Assembly: GCF_041296385.1 (NCBI RefSeq)
Contig: NC_091015.1
Span: 58,408,345 to 58,472,344, forward strand
Length of the DNA: 64,000 nt
DNA from: Aphelocoma coerulescens
Taxonomy: Eukaryota; Chordata; Aves; Passeriformes; Corvidae
Direction: 5' to 3'
Shown: in pieces, positions 1 through 10,034 of the stretch
Position numbering within the stretch: position 1 is the first letter of the stretch
Layout of the letters: the number at the start of each line of letters is the position of its first letter
Made by a program: the position numbers and the translations under genes
Notes under the pieces: model-generated
Databases searched by the model: none
What the model saw: the letters and a program-made list of their open reading frames with translations, nothing else
Told to the model about the DNA's origin: nothing

Positions 1-89
1 GCACTCTGTTAGCTGAGTTACCTTCTGCACAGCTGTTTGCAAAGCTCTCTTACAGGTGTGTGAGGTACCACTTCCTTTTTTAAATTGAC

Positions 90-185
90 TTCCCAGGCAC
101 TTCTCCAGCCGGTAGCACTGCATGGGGCGGTTGTGACCCAAATGCAGGACCCAATATTTGGCCTTGCTGAACCTCATACAATCCA
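90..185 (-). mobile_element. CR1 LINE fragment, antisense
   Basis: The reverse complement contains the CR1 string for GTCCTGCATTTGGGTCACAA followed by a match to CAGTGCTAC, and before it a GAGGTTCAGCAAGGCCAAAT-like stretch. Both parallel the plus-strand CR1 copy at 2580-2640. The copy is truncated and old. Borders are approximate and it may extend to base 1. Confidence 0.7.
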
Positions 186-2257
186 TATCCGTAGTTACAT
201 GTTTGACAAGAATCAACTATTCTATGCAAACTGCCATTTTAGCTTTTTTTTGTAGCTTGGTTATGTCCAGTTAAGTGATTCTTTGATCTGAATGTTGTTA
301 ATGAGGTATATAATTGTGTATTGCAGATGTGCAGTGTGTACAGGTGACATGAGGAGAAAACAAAAATCATGGTATGAAGCTTGAAAGTGTTGGGAAATTT
401 GTAAGCAAAGTATTTCAGCTAAGTAACAAGTTCTTAGGGTCCCACAGGCCATCTTAGTAGTATTTTATATGGTAGGCTTTTACTTCCTCTATTTTGGTTA
501 AATAAATGTGAGTATGTTATTTTTTGAGGGCAAACATTACAGAACTTTTCCAGGCAATTTAATTATTACTCTGAAATATTCAGACTATAGTTAACTTCTC
601 ATTTATTGCACTAAGCTATTGTAGGTACTTGCATTCTCAAAAAAGATCAGGATTGCACCATGACTATGGCGAAAGACGATATATATAAAATGCCTACCGG
701 CTTTGTTCTCTGCCTTTTTCAAAACACAATGCATCCTGTTTTCTGGGTGAAGTTTCATTTTTATATCTGTTTTTGCTCATAGAATACCTGCAACCTTAAA
801 TGTATTTTTATTTTAATGAAGAGTGTTACATTTTGGTGACCGTGAGATGTTTTAATTTGTGATTCAACCACAGTATGGCAAAACATATTCCACCTTTCTC
901 ACCCTGCCCCCATTTAATTTCCTATTCAGTTTTGATGGGGATAGATTTCTTTAAGTGCAGAAAACAACAAGTAATGTCACTGAATATTCACCCCCTTAAG
1001 CATTACAGGCTTCTGCTATGAAGTGAAAAACATGAATGCTTTACTATTAGTTCAGTCTTTGCAACCTACATACATGCCATAAATTACATTTGGGCAAAAT
1101 CAGTACAACAGTTGTAGGACAGATATTTTCCAGTATTTCAAAGAGCATGTTAGTGATCTTAGTATTGAAGTATAATGCCTGATAAGAGACTTAATTCAGT
1201 TTCCTAGGCAACCATCTAATGTTGCAGTAAATTTCTTCTAAGGTGTTATCCTTTTGTGATTAACCATATCGTGTGCTCTCTGCAGCTGGCATCAGTGTTC
1301 TGGGAGTCTGGACATACAAATTTGGAATCTTTCTTTTATTACATCCAGTTAAGATCCTTGAAAACACTTTGGAAGCAGTAAATACCAGGGTTTATGTTCT
1401 TTCATAAGACTATATGTCTATATTCTGGGAAAAATAAAGCAGTGTTTGAGTGTTATATCTTTTGGTGTTTAAAACTACTGCTTGTTCTGTGATTAAAAGA
1501 GATGTTACATAAGAGCACATAGTTACTGTATCACAGTCTCTTTTCCTAGGTGATCGCATTAATTATTGAAATAAATGTATATATCCAAAATAACAGAGGC
1601 TATTAAAATTATGGGCATATGTGTCTGGATGATAGAATTTCTGGGAAAAGTGTCTACTCATACTTTTAGTTCTGTTTTCTAAAACAAGTGAATATGACTT
1701 GTCCCTCTTGTTATTATTGTCAAAATGAGAAGAAAAAATGCAGTAAAGGTATACAGAATCTGTTTCAGTTTTACTGTGCAGTATTAGACCATGACACATT
1801 TTCCTGCAGATATTGAACTTCCATTAGTCTGTTATATAACTATATTGACATCAGCTTTTACATATAACCTTACAAAATGTTGTAAAATATTCTACTTACC
1901 TGAAAATTAAAGGAAATGTAATTGACAGTTAAAACGACCAAACACAGATAGACAGGTTATACTTGTATACATACATGTAAGTCTGAACAGGGATACACAT
2001 TTTACACACAAAAACTCCATATGTAAATGTGTGTGTACATTTAATAGTAGTTTCAAATTCTTCTTACTGTGAAAAGAAACCACTAGGCAAAATTAGTTTT
2101 GGAAGATAGTTATTAGTGCCATATACTAAAATGTGAAACCAATTTGAAGTGTTTACATTTTTTACCAGGTGGCTTCAAGAAGTGTTAGAAGAACATTTAA
2201 ATAGTTTCCTCAGACTAATTTAAATGCTCTGTCAAATTTGTTGTTATAATGAAGTGT

Positions 2258-3294
2258 GACTGCTCGTGTCCTGGATGGGTGCACTCATAACTGGCTTAAA
2301 AACTGGCTGGATGGCTGAGCCCAAAGGGTGGTGGTCACTGGAGTTAAATCCAGTTGGTGACTGGTGGCAAGTGGTATTCCCCCGGACTCAGCACTGGGGC
2401 TGGTTTTGTTTAATATTTTTATCCATTACCTGGACAAGGGGATGGAGGGCACACTGAGACAGTTTGAAGATCAGACCAAGCTAGGTAGGAGTGTTGATCT
2501 GCAGGAGGGTAAGAAGGCTTTGCAGAGGGATCAGGACAGGCTGGAGCAGTGGGTTGAGGCCAATGGTATGAGGGTCAACAAGGCCGAATGCCAGGTCCTG
2601 CACTTGGGTCACAACAACCCTAGGCAGCGCTACAGGAAGAGCACCTGGCTGTGCTGGTTGACAATGGCTGAGCATGAGCCAGTGAGTGCCCAGGTGGCCA
2701 AGAAGGCCAGTGGCGTCCTGGCCTGTATCAGCAATAGTGTGACCAGCAGGACCAGGGCAGCGATCATCCCCGCTGTATTCGGCACTGGTGATGCTGCACC
2801 TCAAATCCTGTGTCCAGTTCTGGATCCCTCAATGCAAGAAGGACATTGAGGTGCTGGAGCATGTCCAGGGAAGGGCAGTGAAGCTGGTGAAGAGTCTGGA
2901 GCAAAAGTCTGATGAGGAGCAGCCATGGATTATGTAGCCTGGAGAAAAGGAGGCTCGGAAGGAACCTTACTGCTCTCCATAACTACCTGAAAGGAGGTTG
3001 TAGCAAGGTGGAGGTCAGTCTCTTCTCCAAAGCAGCAAGCAATAGGACGAGAGGAAATGGTCTCAAGTTGTGCCAGGGGAGATTTAGATTGGATGTTAGG
3101 AAAAATGTTTTCATTGAAAGTGTTGTCAAGCCCTGTAACTGCCAAGGAAGAGGGCAAGTCACCATCCTGGAGGTACTCAAAAGTCATGTAGATGTGACAC
3201 TGAGGAACATGGTGTAGTGGTGGCCTTGGCAGTGCTGGGTTAGTGGTTGTCCTTGATGATCTTAAAGGGTTTTTCTGACCTAAATGGTTCTATG
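2258..3294 (+). mobile_element. CR1 LINE, 5'-truncated copy with RT remnant
   Basis: This is a CR1 retrotransposon 3' portion of about 1 kb. The frame from 2364 translates to DSALGLVLFNIFIHYLDKGM and continues to LEQWVEANGMRVNKAECQVL, the C-terminal reverse-transcriptase region of CR1 pol. The catalytic box that is normally FADD in CR1 reads FEDQ here, so the enzyme is dead. The frame breaks repeatedly after 2849. The copy ends with AAATGGTTCTATG, a degenerate CR1 terminal octamer region. There is no evidence of exaptation. It is intronic and in the same orientation as CLASP2. Confidence 0.92.
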
Positions 3295-3775
3295 TCACCT
3301 GATGTGTTCTAAAGCAGTTGTAAGGGCTTGCAACATATATTAACTTTTTGAGTGAATTAGGATTAAAGTAGTTGGTACAAGAATTTGTAAATACTCGTTT
3401 GAGGAAGCAGCATTTAGAAAGTGACACCCACGTTGTAAGTTTTTGCTTTTTCTCTTAATGATTGAGTTTTTGGGGTGGAAAAGACTCCGGTGTGCGGTTT
3501 ATTCAAGCTGTGACTCTTTAAGACATGGTTTTAATGTGGTATGGAGAAATGCTTTGAAAATCCATGAAATCCATGAAATCCAAGAACTGTATTAACATGA
3601 GCTACCATGGATATATCTAGCATCTAGAAAAATCCTGGATCTTCAGGTGTTAGGCCTGACTGAATTTTATTCTCATTTTTCATTTTTATTAGTTTCATTG
3701 AAATGTTGAGACTAATGTCATGTTCTGCTGAGGATTCAAGATTAAAAAAGCTTGCAGAACAACTAAACTTAAAAC

Positions 3776-3826
3776 TTGGAATAACTCGGTTGGAAGGGAC
3801 TTCCACAATCACCTGTTCCATGTCTT
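3776..3826 (-). mobile_element. Short antisense CR1 3'-end fragment
   Basis: CGGTTGGAAGGGACTTCCAC is the reverse complement of the characteristic CR1 3' tail (GG-TCCCTTCCAACC). Only about 50 bp are recognisable. Borders are approximate. Confidence 0.5.
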
Positions 3827-4377
3827 TGCTTTAAAAATGGCCAAGCTATGTTGTTAGAGAAAACTTGGAAATTAAATCAAATAACTTGAGAAACTTAAGT
3901 TGCTGAGATAATGTAAAGCAAGCTTTTCCATTTATGTGAGAGACATCTTGTCTCAAGGATGCCTTGTTGCATCTTAATGCAAGTCAGGTGTTTTGTCTGA
4001 TATTGCCTTTTCATTTTATAGCTTACTGACCTCAGGAAAAGCTGTCTTGGATTGTTGTAGGATTTTCTTAGACAATAAAATGCTGACTGTTTCAGTTTTG
4101 GTTTTTTTTAAGGCTTTTAGAAGACAGTTCATTATTTGTTTTTTTTTTTTCTCCATAATAGCTGCTTTTATATTTTCAAATGTAACAAAATACTAACTTC
4201 CTGCAACACCTCAGAAAATCCTTAAATTTTCTTTGGTTTCCTCTGTAGTTAATGGCGACAGCTAAAGGTCATGACTGATATAAACTGTAACTTTTTTCAC
4301 CTTTATGATTAGATTCTCTGAAGTTTCAGTAAAAAAAAAAGTAAAAACCTATGCAGCCTTTTAGCTTTTTTTTTTTT

Positions 4378-4430
4378 GGGGGGGGGGGTTGTGGGTTGGT
4401 TGGTTGGTTTGTTTTGTTGGGTTTTGGGGA
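4378..4430 (+). repeat. G-rich simple tract with possible quadruplex
   Basis: A run of T is followed by eleven G (4378-4388), then GTGGGTTGGTTGGTTGG, with further GGG and GGGG runs to about 4430. There are enough G-runs of three or more for an intramolecular quadruplex on the plus strand. It is a simple-sequence region and is non-coding. Confidence 0.6.
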
Positions 4431-4972
4431 TTTTTTTCTCCTGTCTGCCTAGTGCTGGAATTAGTAGTGGGAATTCATTTTACCTGAAGTGATCCATGCT
4501 TGAGTGATAGGCTGTGATGTAGAATACCATCTGCTTGCTGTCTGTGGGCATTTCACTGTATGACACCTAGAAATGCAGTGCTTTTAACTCGAAATCCTAG
4601 TTTGCTTTGGTTTCTGCTTGATTCTAATTAATTCTAGTTCTGTAAGAAACCTAGCCTAGAGCTTAAAAAATTTCAGAAGATGACATTAACATTTGTTCTC
4701 AATCTTCTAGTTTTCTTTCAGATTTAATACACCTCTTGAAACTCTTTGGCCTGGTAGACTATTCTCATGTTCTGAGACTGACACCTTGATAGGCTCGTGG
4801 ATATATCATATAAAAAAAAAAGTGTTTGTTTTTTTCCTCTCTGCTACTGATAATGAACAGTGATGTGTCATTAATCCCACTAATGCTTTTCTTAATTAGC
4901 TCCTGGAGAGACCCCAAGAAGCACATTAATGTCTGAAATTGTTTTTGATTAAACTGGCCTGGACTTTATGTT

Positions 4973-5116
4973 GAGGAGAGGAGCACGAAGGCCTCTCCGA
5001 GAGCCTGCTTATGATTCTTTGCTTAGAAGTAGTCCCTTGGCCATGAGGAGAGGAGCACTGAGGCCTTTCCGAGAGCCTGCTTATGATTCTTTGCTTAGAA
5101 GTAGTCCCTTGGCCAC
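4973..5116 (+). repeat. 72-bp direct tandem duplication, two copies
   Basis: Unit one (4973-5044) and unit two (5045-5116) both start GAGGAGAGGAGCAC and end CCCTTGGCCA. They differ at only a few positions. The period of 72 is a multiple of three, so the duplicated block stays open on both strands (for example REPAYDSLLRSSPLA repeated on plus). Neither frame resembles a known protein, and there is no codon, promoter or splice evidence for a gene. Confidence 0.9.
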
Positions 5117-5998
5117 GTGGATCTGTCAGGCTGGCCCTGTAGAAGCCCCTGTGGGATTCTCTCCTGTGCATCCTGCCCAGAACAGAGACTGCCCTAATTG
5201 CAGGGGCAGCTGTTTCCCTCCCTCCTTTCTAATGACAGCTGTTCAGTGCTACTGCCTGAGCTGCCAAGGTTTCTGAGGAAACGAGGAAGATATTGCTGCC
5301 TAGGTTTAATCTGTTTCTATCCTCAAAGACTTTTCTTTTTAGTTACAGAATTTTGCCAACCTTGATAACATTTCCTCAGTAAAGATTCTTTTTTGCTTAA
5401 TGCTTTTTTGTAAGTCTTTGCAGTAACAAGTATCTAAAGTTGGTTCATAGAAATAGGTAGACCTGAGACTTGAAATGAGCACAGGTATACAAAGAGCAGC
5501 AGGTGTAAGTGGTCAGAAGAGAAGAAAAAGCAAGAATACAAACTGAAAAGCTGCAGAAGAAACTCTTGTTAAAGTTTAACAGAAGAAAATTGTTTGTGCT
5601 ACCTGTGACATTCTTTCCTGCAGGGGTCATATAGTTAAATTGCTCAGGTTTTTAAAAATACATTGTGTGCCATTCTAGGCAACTTCTGTGATTTGCTTGT
5701 TTTATCATCTTCAATCCTGGTAGAGGAAATAAATATTTAATTTCTCAAGGCTGTACTTTGACTCTGAAGGCTGGTTTTGGCATTAACTCATGCATGTGTT
5801 GTCCCAGCTAGTGGTGATAAAATTATTCGGTGAATGTGAATAAATGAAAATTTACTCAGATTTACTGAGACAAGAGAAGACAATAGAAAAAGAAACTGAT
5901 GGGATAATAAGCTCTGTTATGGATGTAGCAGAAAGGAAAAAGACATAAATAGCAGCTCAGATGTAAATGCATAGCATTGTCAGCCAGTTTAAAGGGGT

Positions 5999-6550
5999 GA
6001 TTGTCCCGCTCTGCTCTGCACTGGCGTGGCCTCACCTCAAGTGCTGAGTGCAGTTTGGGGCACCACAACATAAAAAAGACATTAAGCCATTAGAGAGTAT
6101 CCGAAGGAGGCTGACAAGGATGGTGAAGGATCTGAAGGGGAAGCTGTATGGGGAGTGGCTGAGGTCACTTGGTCTGTTCCGCCTGGAGAAGAGGAGACTG
6201 AGGGGAGGCCTCATTGTAGTCTGCAACTTCCTTGTGAGTAGAAGAGAAGGGGCAGGCACTGATCTCTTCTCTGTGGTGACCAGTGACAGGACCTGAGGGA
6301 ATGGCCTGAAGTTGAGTTCAGAGCAGTTTAGGTTGGATATTAGAAAAGGTTCTTCCCCCAGAGGGTGGTTGGGCACTGGAACAGCTTCCCAGGGCAGTGG
6401 TCACAGCACCAAGCCTGACCGAGTTCAAGAAGTGTTTGGACAATGCTCTCGGGCACATGGTGTGAGCTTGGGATGTCTGTGCAGGGCCGGGAGTTGGACT
6501 CGATGATCCTTGTGGGTCCCTTCCAACTCAGAATATTCTGTGATTCTGTG
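5999..6550 (+). mobile_element. CR1 LINE 3' fragment
   Basis: The copy begins with GCACTGGCGTGGCCTCACCT and a downstream TTTGGGGCACCACAA, both CR1 landmarks. It continues through CCGCCTGGAGAAGAGGAGAC and GGTTGGGCACTGGAACAGC and ends at the octamer repeat ATTCTGTGATTCTGTG (6535-6550). About 550 bp, non-coding, same strand as CLASP2. Confidence 0.92.
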
Positions 6551-7640
6551 AAATAGCAGCTCAGTTTGAGGTAGATCTGGTAGAATTAATGTCCGCTATG
6601 GAATATTTTTGCTAAAACTTGTAGGTTTTCTGCAGTAATCAAAACCTTTAAAATTGTGGTATAACAATGTAGAAATCTTAACAGGAAAACCTCAGGAGCG
6701 GCTGGAAGTGGTAAGAGCTTTGACAACATGCTAAAACATGGCGAAAAGGCAAGTTGAATGGAATACAGTGCTTCACAAAAAATAAACAACAGCTGCAAAA
6801 GGAATCACTGTCTCCTAAATTTAGTGTAGTGTGTCTCAGCATATCTGCAGAAATATATGACAGAAAGGTGTCATTTGTTATTAGATTTTCCAAAATCCAT
6901 TTGAAATAGTTTAAGAATCTAGGCAACAGAAGATAAAAGATGGATAAGGTTAATATAAAACAGTAGGAATGTGTGAATCCAGACTGCATGTGACAAATTA
7001 TATACCACACTGTTAGGAGGCTACCGCATTGAATACAGCCTTCAGGTTTGGTCCTACTTCGCCTTTGTCACCCTTCGTTTAATTCCGTATCTGTTTGAGA
7101 TTGTTGAGTTTGTAGACTGATGCCAGGAACAACCAAATGCATGTATTTGCATTGCAGTATAAAGAGGGACACTAATTCAATAATGCTGGTGAGAAAGCAT
7201 GTGCAGCTTAAAGGAAAAGTAGCAGCCAAAATGATGTTCGGTTTTGGAACTTGATCGATAGGAAACCCAAGTTTCAATGATTTCCTATTGGAGCTTGTTC
7301 TGACAGAAAAGATGAACAGCCACACTGAAAACCAGCTGGTGGTTGCCAGCATTCAGCAGCCTAATTTCATTTGTCTTGTGCAAACAGAATATATCATGCC
7401 TTATATGGGGTCTTACAGAAACTTGAGTTTTAGGGGAAAAAAGCCAAGCCTGCAGCCGTGTGGGCTCTTTAACAGCTCCCACAGCAGGTTGTCCCTCTGT
7501 CAGAGCTCCAGGAGTGGCAAAGGCTGGTGTGTTCAGTAGCTGCACACTCTGAAATCTGCAGGCTGTGTCATAGCTTAGTTTGACTCGGTGACCTCATCTC
7601 TGTTCAGCAGCTTCTAGTAGCTGTTCTCTGTGCTTGCCTT

Positions 7641-7686
7641 AGTCATTTGAGCGGAGCCCTGGTATCTGCAGCTCCGTCAAATGACT
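7641..7686. other. Near-perfect inverted repeat (hairpin) with AP-1 site
   Basis: The left arm AGTCATTTGAGCGGAGC (7641-7657) and right arm GCTCCGTCAAATGACT (7671-7686) pair over 16 bp with a single bulged G and a 13-nt loop. A perfect AP-1 heptamer TGACTCA overlaps the right arm end (7682-7688). It sits inside a moderately GC-rich, complex block (about 7440-7800) of the intron. It is shorter than a typical pre-miRNA. Function is unknown. Confidence 0.65.
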
Positions 7687-7994
7687 CAGAGTGCTAATTA
7701 GTCACAAAGGAGCCGTGTTCCCTCAGGACTGGCACTGGCTGTGTTTGTTTCCCTCTCTGTAAAGCTAGAATTGCCTTCAGCTGCCCAGCAGTCAGGTCAA
7801 CGTAGAGACCTCACTAGTAATGTATGGCATGGGGACAAGGTCAGTTCAGAAGTGCTGGAAAGGACAAGAAAAGTACTGTTGGTGAGAAAAATGTAATCAG
7901 TAGGTATAGGAGTGATTGGAAGTTCATGGGAGTGGTTAGCTGTGTACTCCCAAAAATAGCTTCTTAAGTTCTGGATGTTTCTTCTCTGTTCACA

Positions 7995-8125
7995 AAATGG
8001 AAAAAATCCCCAAAAAAACTAAACCCAACCACCAAACAAAACAGAAACAGCCCTTAAAAACCCAAACCATAAAGACGATGTCCCACACCATCAAAACAAC
8101 AGCAATCCAACCCAAACAAAAAAAC
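7995..8125. repeat. A/C-rich low-complexity tract
   Basis: This is a strand-asymmetric run of A and C (CCCCAAAAAAACTAAACCCAA and similar), so the minus strand is G/T-rich. Such tracts are common in avian introns. No genes are present. Confidence 0.6.
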
Positions 8126-9930
8126 CCCAGACTCTTCTTTTAAAACTGTGAAATGAAAGTAGCTGTACTAATTTCTTCAGGGGAGAAAGGGTAGAGAAGA
8201 TAGATGAAAAACACAAAACCTTGATAATGGTGGCTGAAGATGTCAGTGGAATATCCAGAGCCAATAGAATTAAATACTTAGAATAGGACACTAAGAATGC
8301 CTTTGGATACTGCAGGAGGGGAAATTCAAACTTCAGCAGTGTATTTTTCAATCATGGTATTGAAATGGCTGCTGCTTTTAGTATGGGAACAGGGGACTGA
8401 GGAGACCTCCTCAGAATTTATGGTTCTGTTCCCTTTCTTTTGCTGGCAAATCTATTGCTTATTTATTACTATAAAATCATTAAGTACTGATAAAATTACT
8501 TCAGATCTGCCTTTCAAACAATAGCCAAATACAATTATTTCTTTTGTGAGTAGAAAAGGAAAATTAATTCTTTAGAAGTCTGTTGAGGTCAGGCAGCTAC
8601 TGTAAAATACTCTCAGGTGTTCAGTGATGTAGTACTAAATGCAGCAAAAAGTTACTTTAGCTGTTAGTATATCTCTTTTTACTTATGAGAATGTGAGCAA
8701 GTCTTCAAAAGAAGTCAAGGTAAACATTATACTGGCTTTAGAAGTTTGAAGTAAATGTTACAGCAATTGCAAATTTAGCCCAAGCTTAAGCAGAGTGCAG
8801 GAGCAGAAGGATGTGCTGGGTGATATTGTGAGCTGTGTTGAGTAAGATCCACCTGGACTGTGTGACTGATACTTGGAGCTCTCAGAAACTGTGGATCAGA
8901 TCAGAAACAAAAGCTAGCACAGAAGGCTGAGCTGTTGGCAGGTAAATGTCACCATTAGCGTGACACTGCTTTTTCTAGGTGGTGAATCATGTGCTTCTTA
9001 GAGCCTTAAATCACTGTCCGTGAGAGACACATCTCCACCAATCCACCAACTCTGTCAGTTGTGCTTCCTGAAGGAAGGCAGTGTATTCGGTGTCATCACC
9101 CCTCATTTGGAAGAAGTACTTGAAAGCATTTTGGAGAAGAATGTCTCAAAGAGCAGGCCCCAGATGGAGGACTGGGAACCAGTGCAGCAGGATGTCTTGC
9201 ACAACACAGAGCTTGCTACGCGTTCATTGGGATATCTTTCCTAATGTCACAGCATTAATTTGTCTGATGTAATTATAAACTTCTGTCTGGAAAAGCAACC
9301 TAAAAGAGTTGGCAAGTCCCTTGGCTTTGATTTTTACTGGTTTTTAGGATCTGAAATCATCAGCTGTCATGCAATTTTACTTAAATATTATTTGAGGATG
9401 CTTGTTACAACATAGTAACTTCTAACAATGCTCTTACTGAAGCAAGGCTGGGTTTCCAGAAGATACACTGTGTGAATAAGGAATTTAAAACGTTTGGTTT
9501 TCTTACAATAAACAGCAAAGTCCCACTGATTCTAAAATAGTCCTATTTTCCTATTCCAATTCTTTGCCACTCACCATGCCCCAGCATTATTTTTTAGAAA
9601 AGCCAGACCTTCTGAAGCTAACTGGAACACTTCTTGAAGATTAAGTCAAAGTCATTCAAACAGTTTTGAAGATGGGAAGCTTGCTTTCTTTTTAACCTAT
9701 TGAAAGATACTATTTTCTTCCATTTCAGGTTTATGCATTTGTTGTTAGTCTTATAAAATACCCAGAAATGCACTTGAGACTTTAAAATATTGTGGCCTAC
9801 TTAAAATCAGCTTTTATTTTTGAATGACATGTGTATACACATCTGTTTCAGGAAATATCTTTAAGCATTAGAAGATCTCCATTGGGTGTTTAATCTTTTT
9901 TACTTTCTCTTTTTTTCTCCTCTCCTGTAG

Positions 9931-10034
9931 TTCTCCTGCCTTTGATAGATCGTATGGGAGATGCCAAAGACCAAGTTCGAGAGCAAGCACAGAATCTCAT
10001 ATTGAAATTGATGTGTGAAGCAGCACCACCCATG
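9931..10034 (+). CDS. CLASP2: CLASP2 internal exon, TOG1 HEAT repeats (LIDRMGDAKDQV)
   Basis: The exon is 104 bp, between acceptor TCTCCTGTAG and donor GTATGA. It begins with two bases that finish a codon from the previous exon (GFF phase 2) and then carries 34 codons, ending exactly on ATG. It reads LLPLIDRMGDAKDQVREQAQ and then NLILKLMCEAAPPM. LIDRMGDAKDxVRxxAQ is the signature of the conserved TOG1 HEAT helices of animal CLASPs, and the APPM tail is CLASP2-like. It is used only in the long isoform. The previous exon should encode the preceding TOG1 helices. I did not find it within bases 1-9930, so it probably lies upstream. The donor GTATGA is weaker than the others in this gene. Confidence 0.95.

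Larger units (their letters stand above)
1..9930 (+). other. CLASP2: CLASP2 intron (3' part), no coding sequence found
   Basis: This is intronic DNA upstream of the first exon in the window. It contains three CR1 matches (about 90-185, 2258-3294, 3776-3826), a fourth at 5999-6550, a 72-bp tandem duplication (4973-5116), a G-rich tract (4378-4430), a near-perfect hairpin (7641-7686) and an A/C-rich tract (about 7995-8125). The segment 8780-9250 has slightly higher complexity and small open frames that match nothing I recognise. I looked for the preceding TOG1 exon and did not see it. Confidence 0.8.

Noticed and set aside
2364..2849. 161-codon plus-strand open frame
   Set aside because: It is a decayed CR1 reverse-transcriptase remnant (VLFNIF, altered FEDQ box), not a host gene.
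4926..5276. Open frames of 81 and 102 codons with repeated peptides on opposite strands
   Set aside because: These are explained by a tandem duplication whose period is divisible by three. There is no independent coding evidence.
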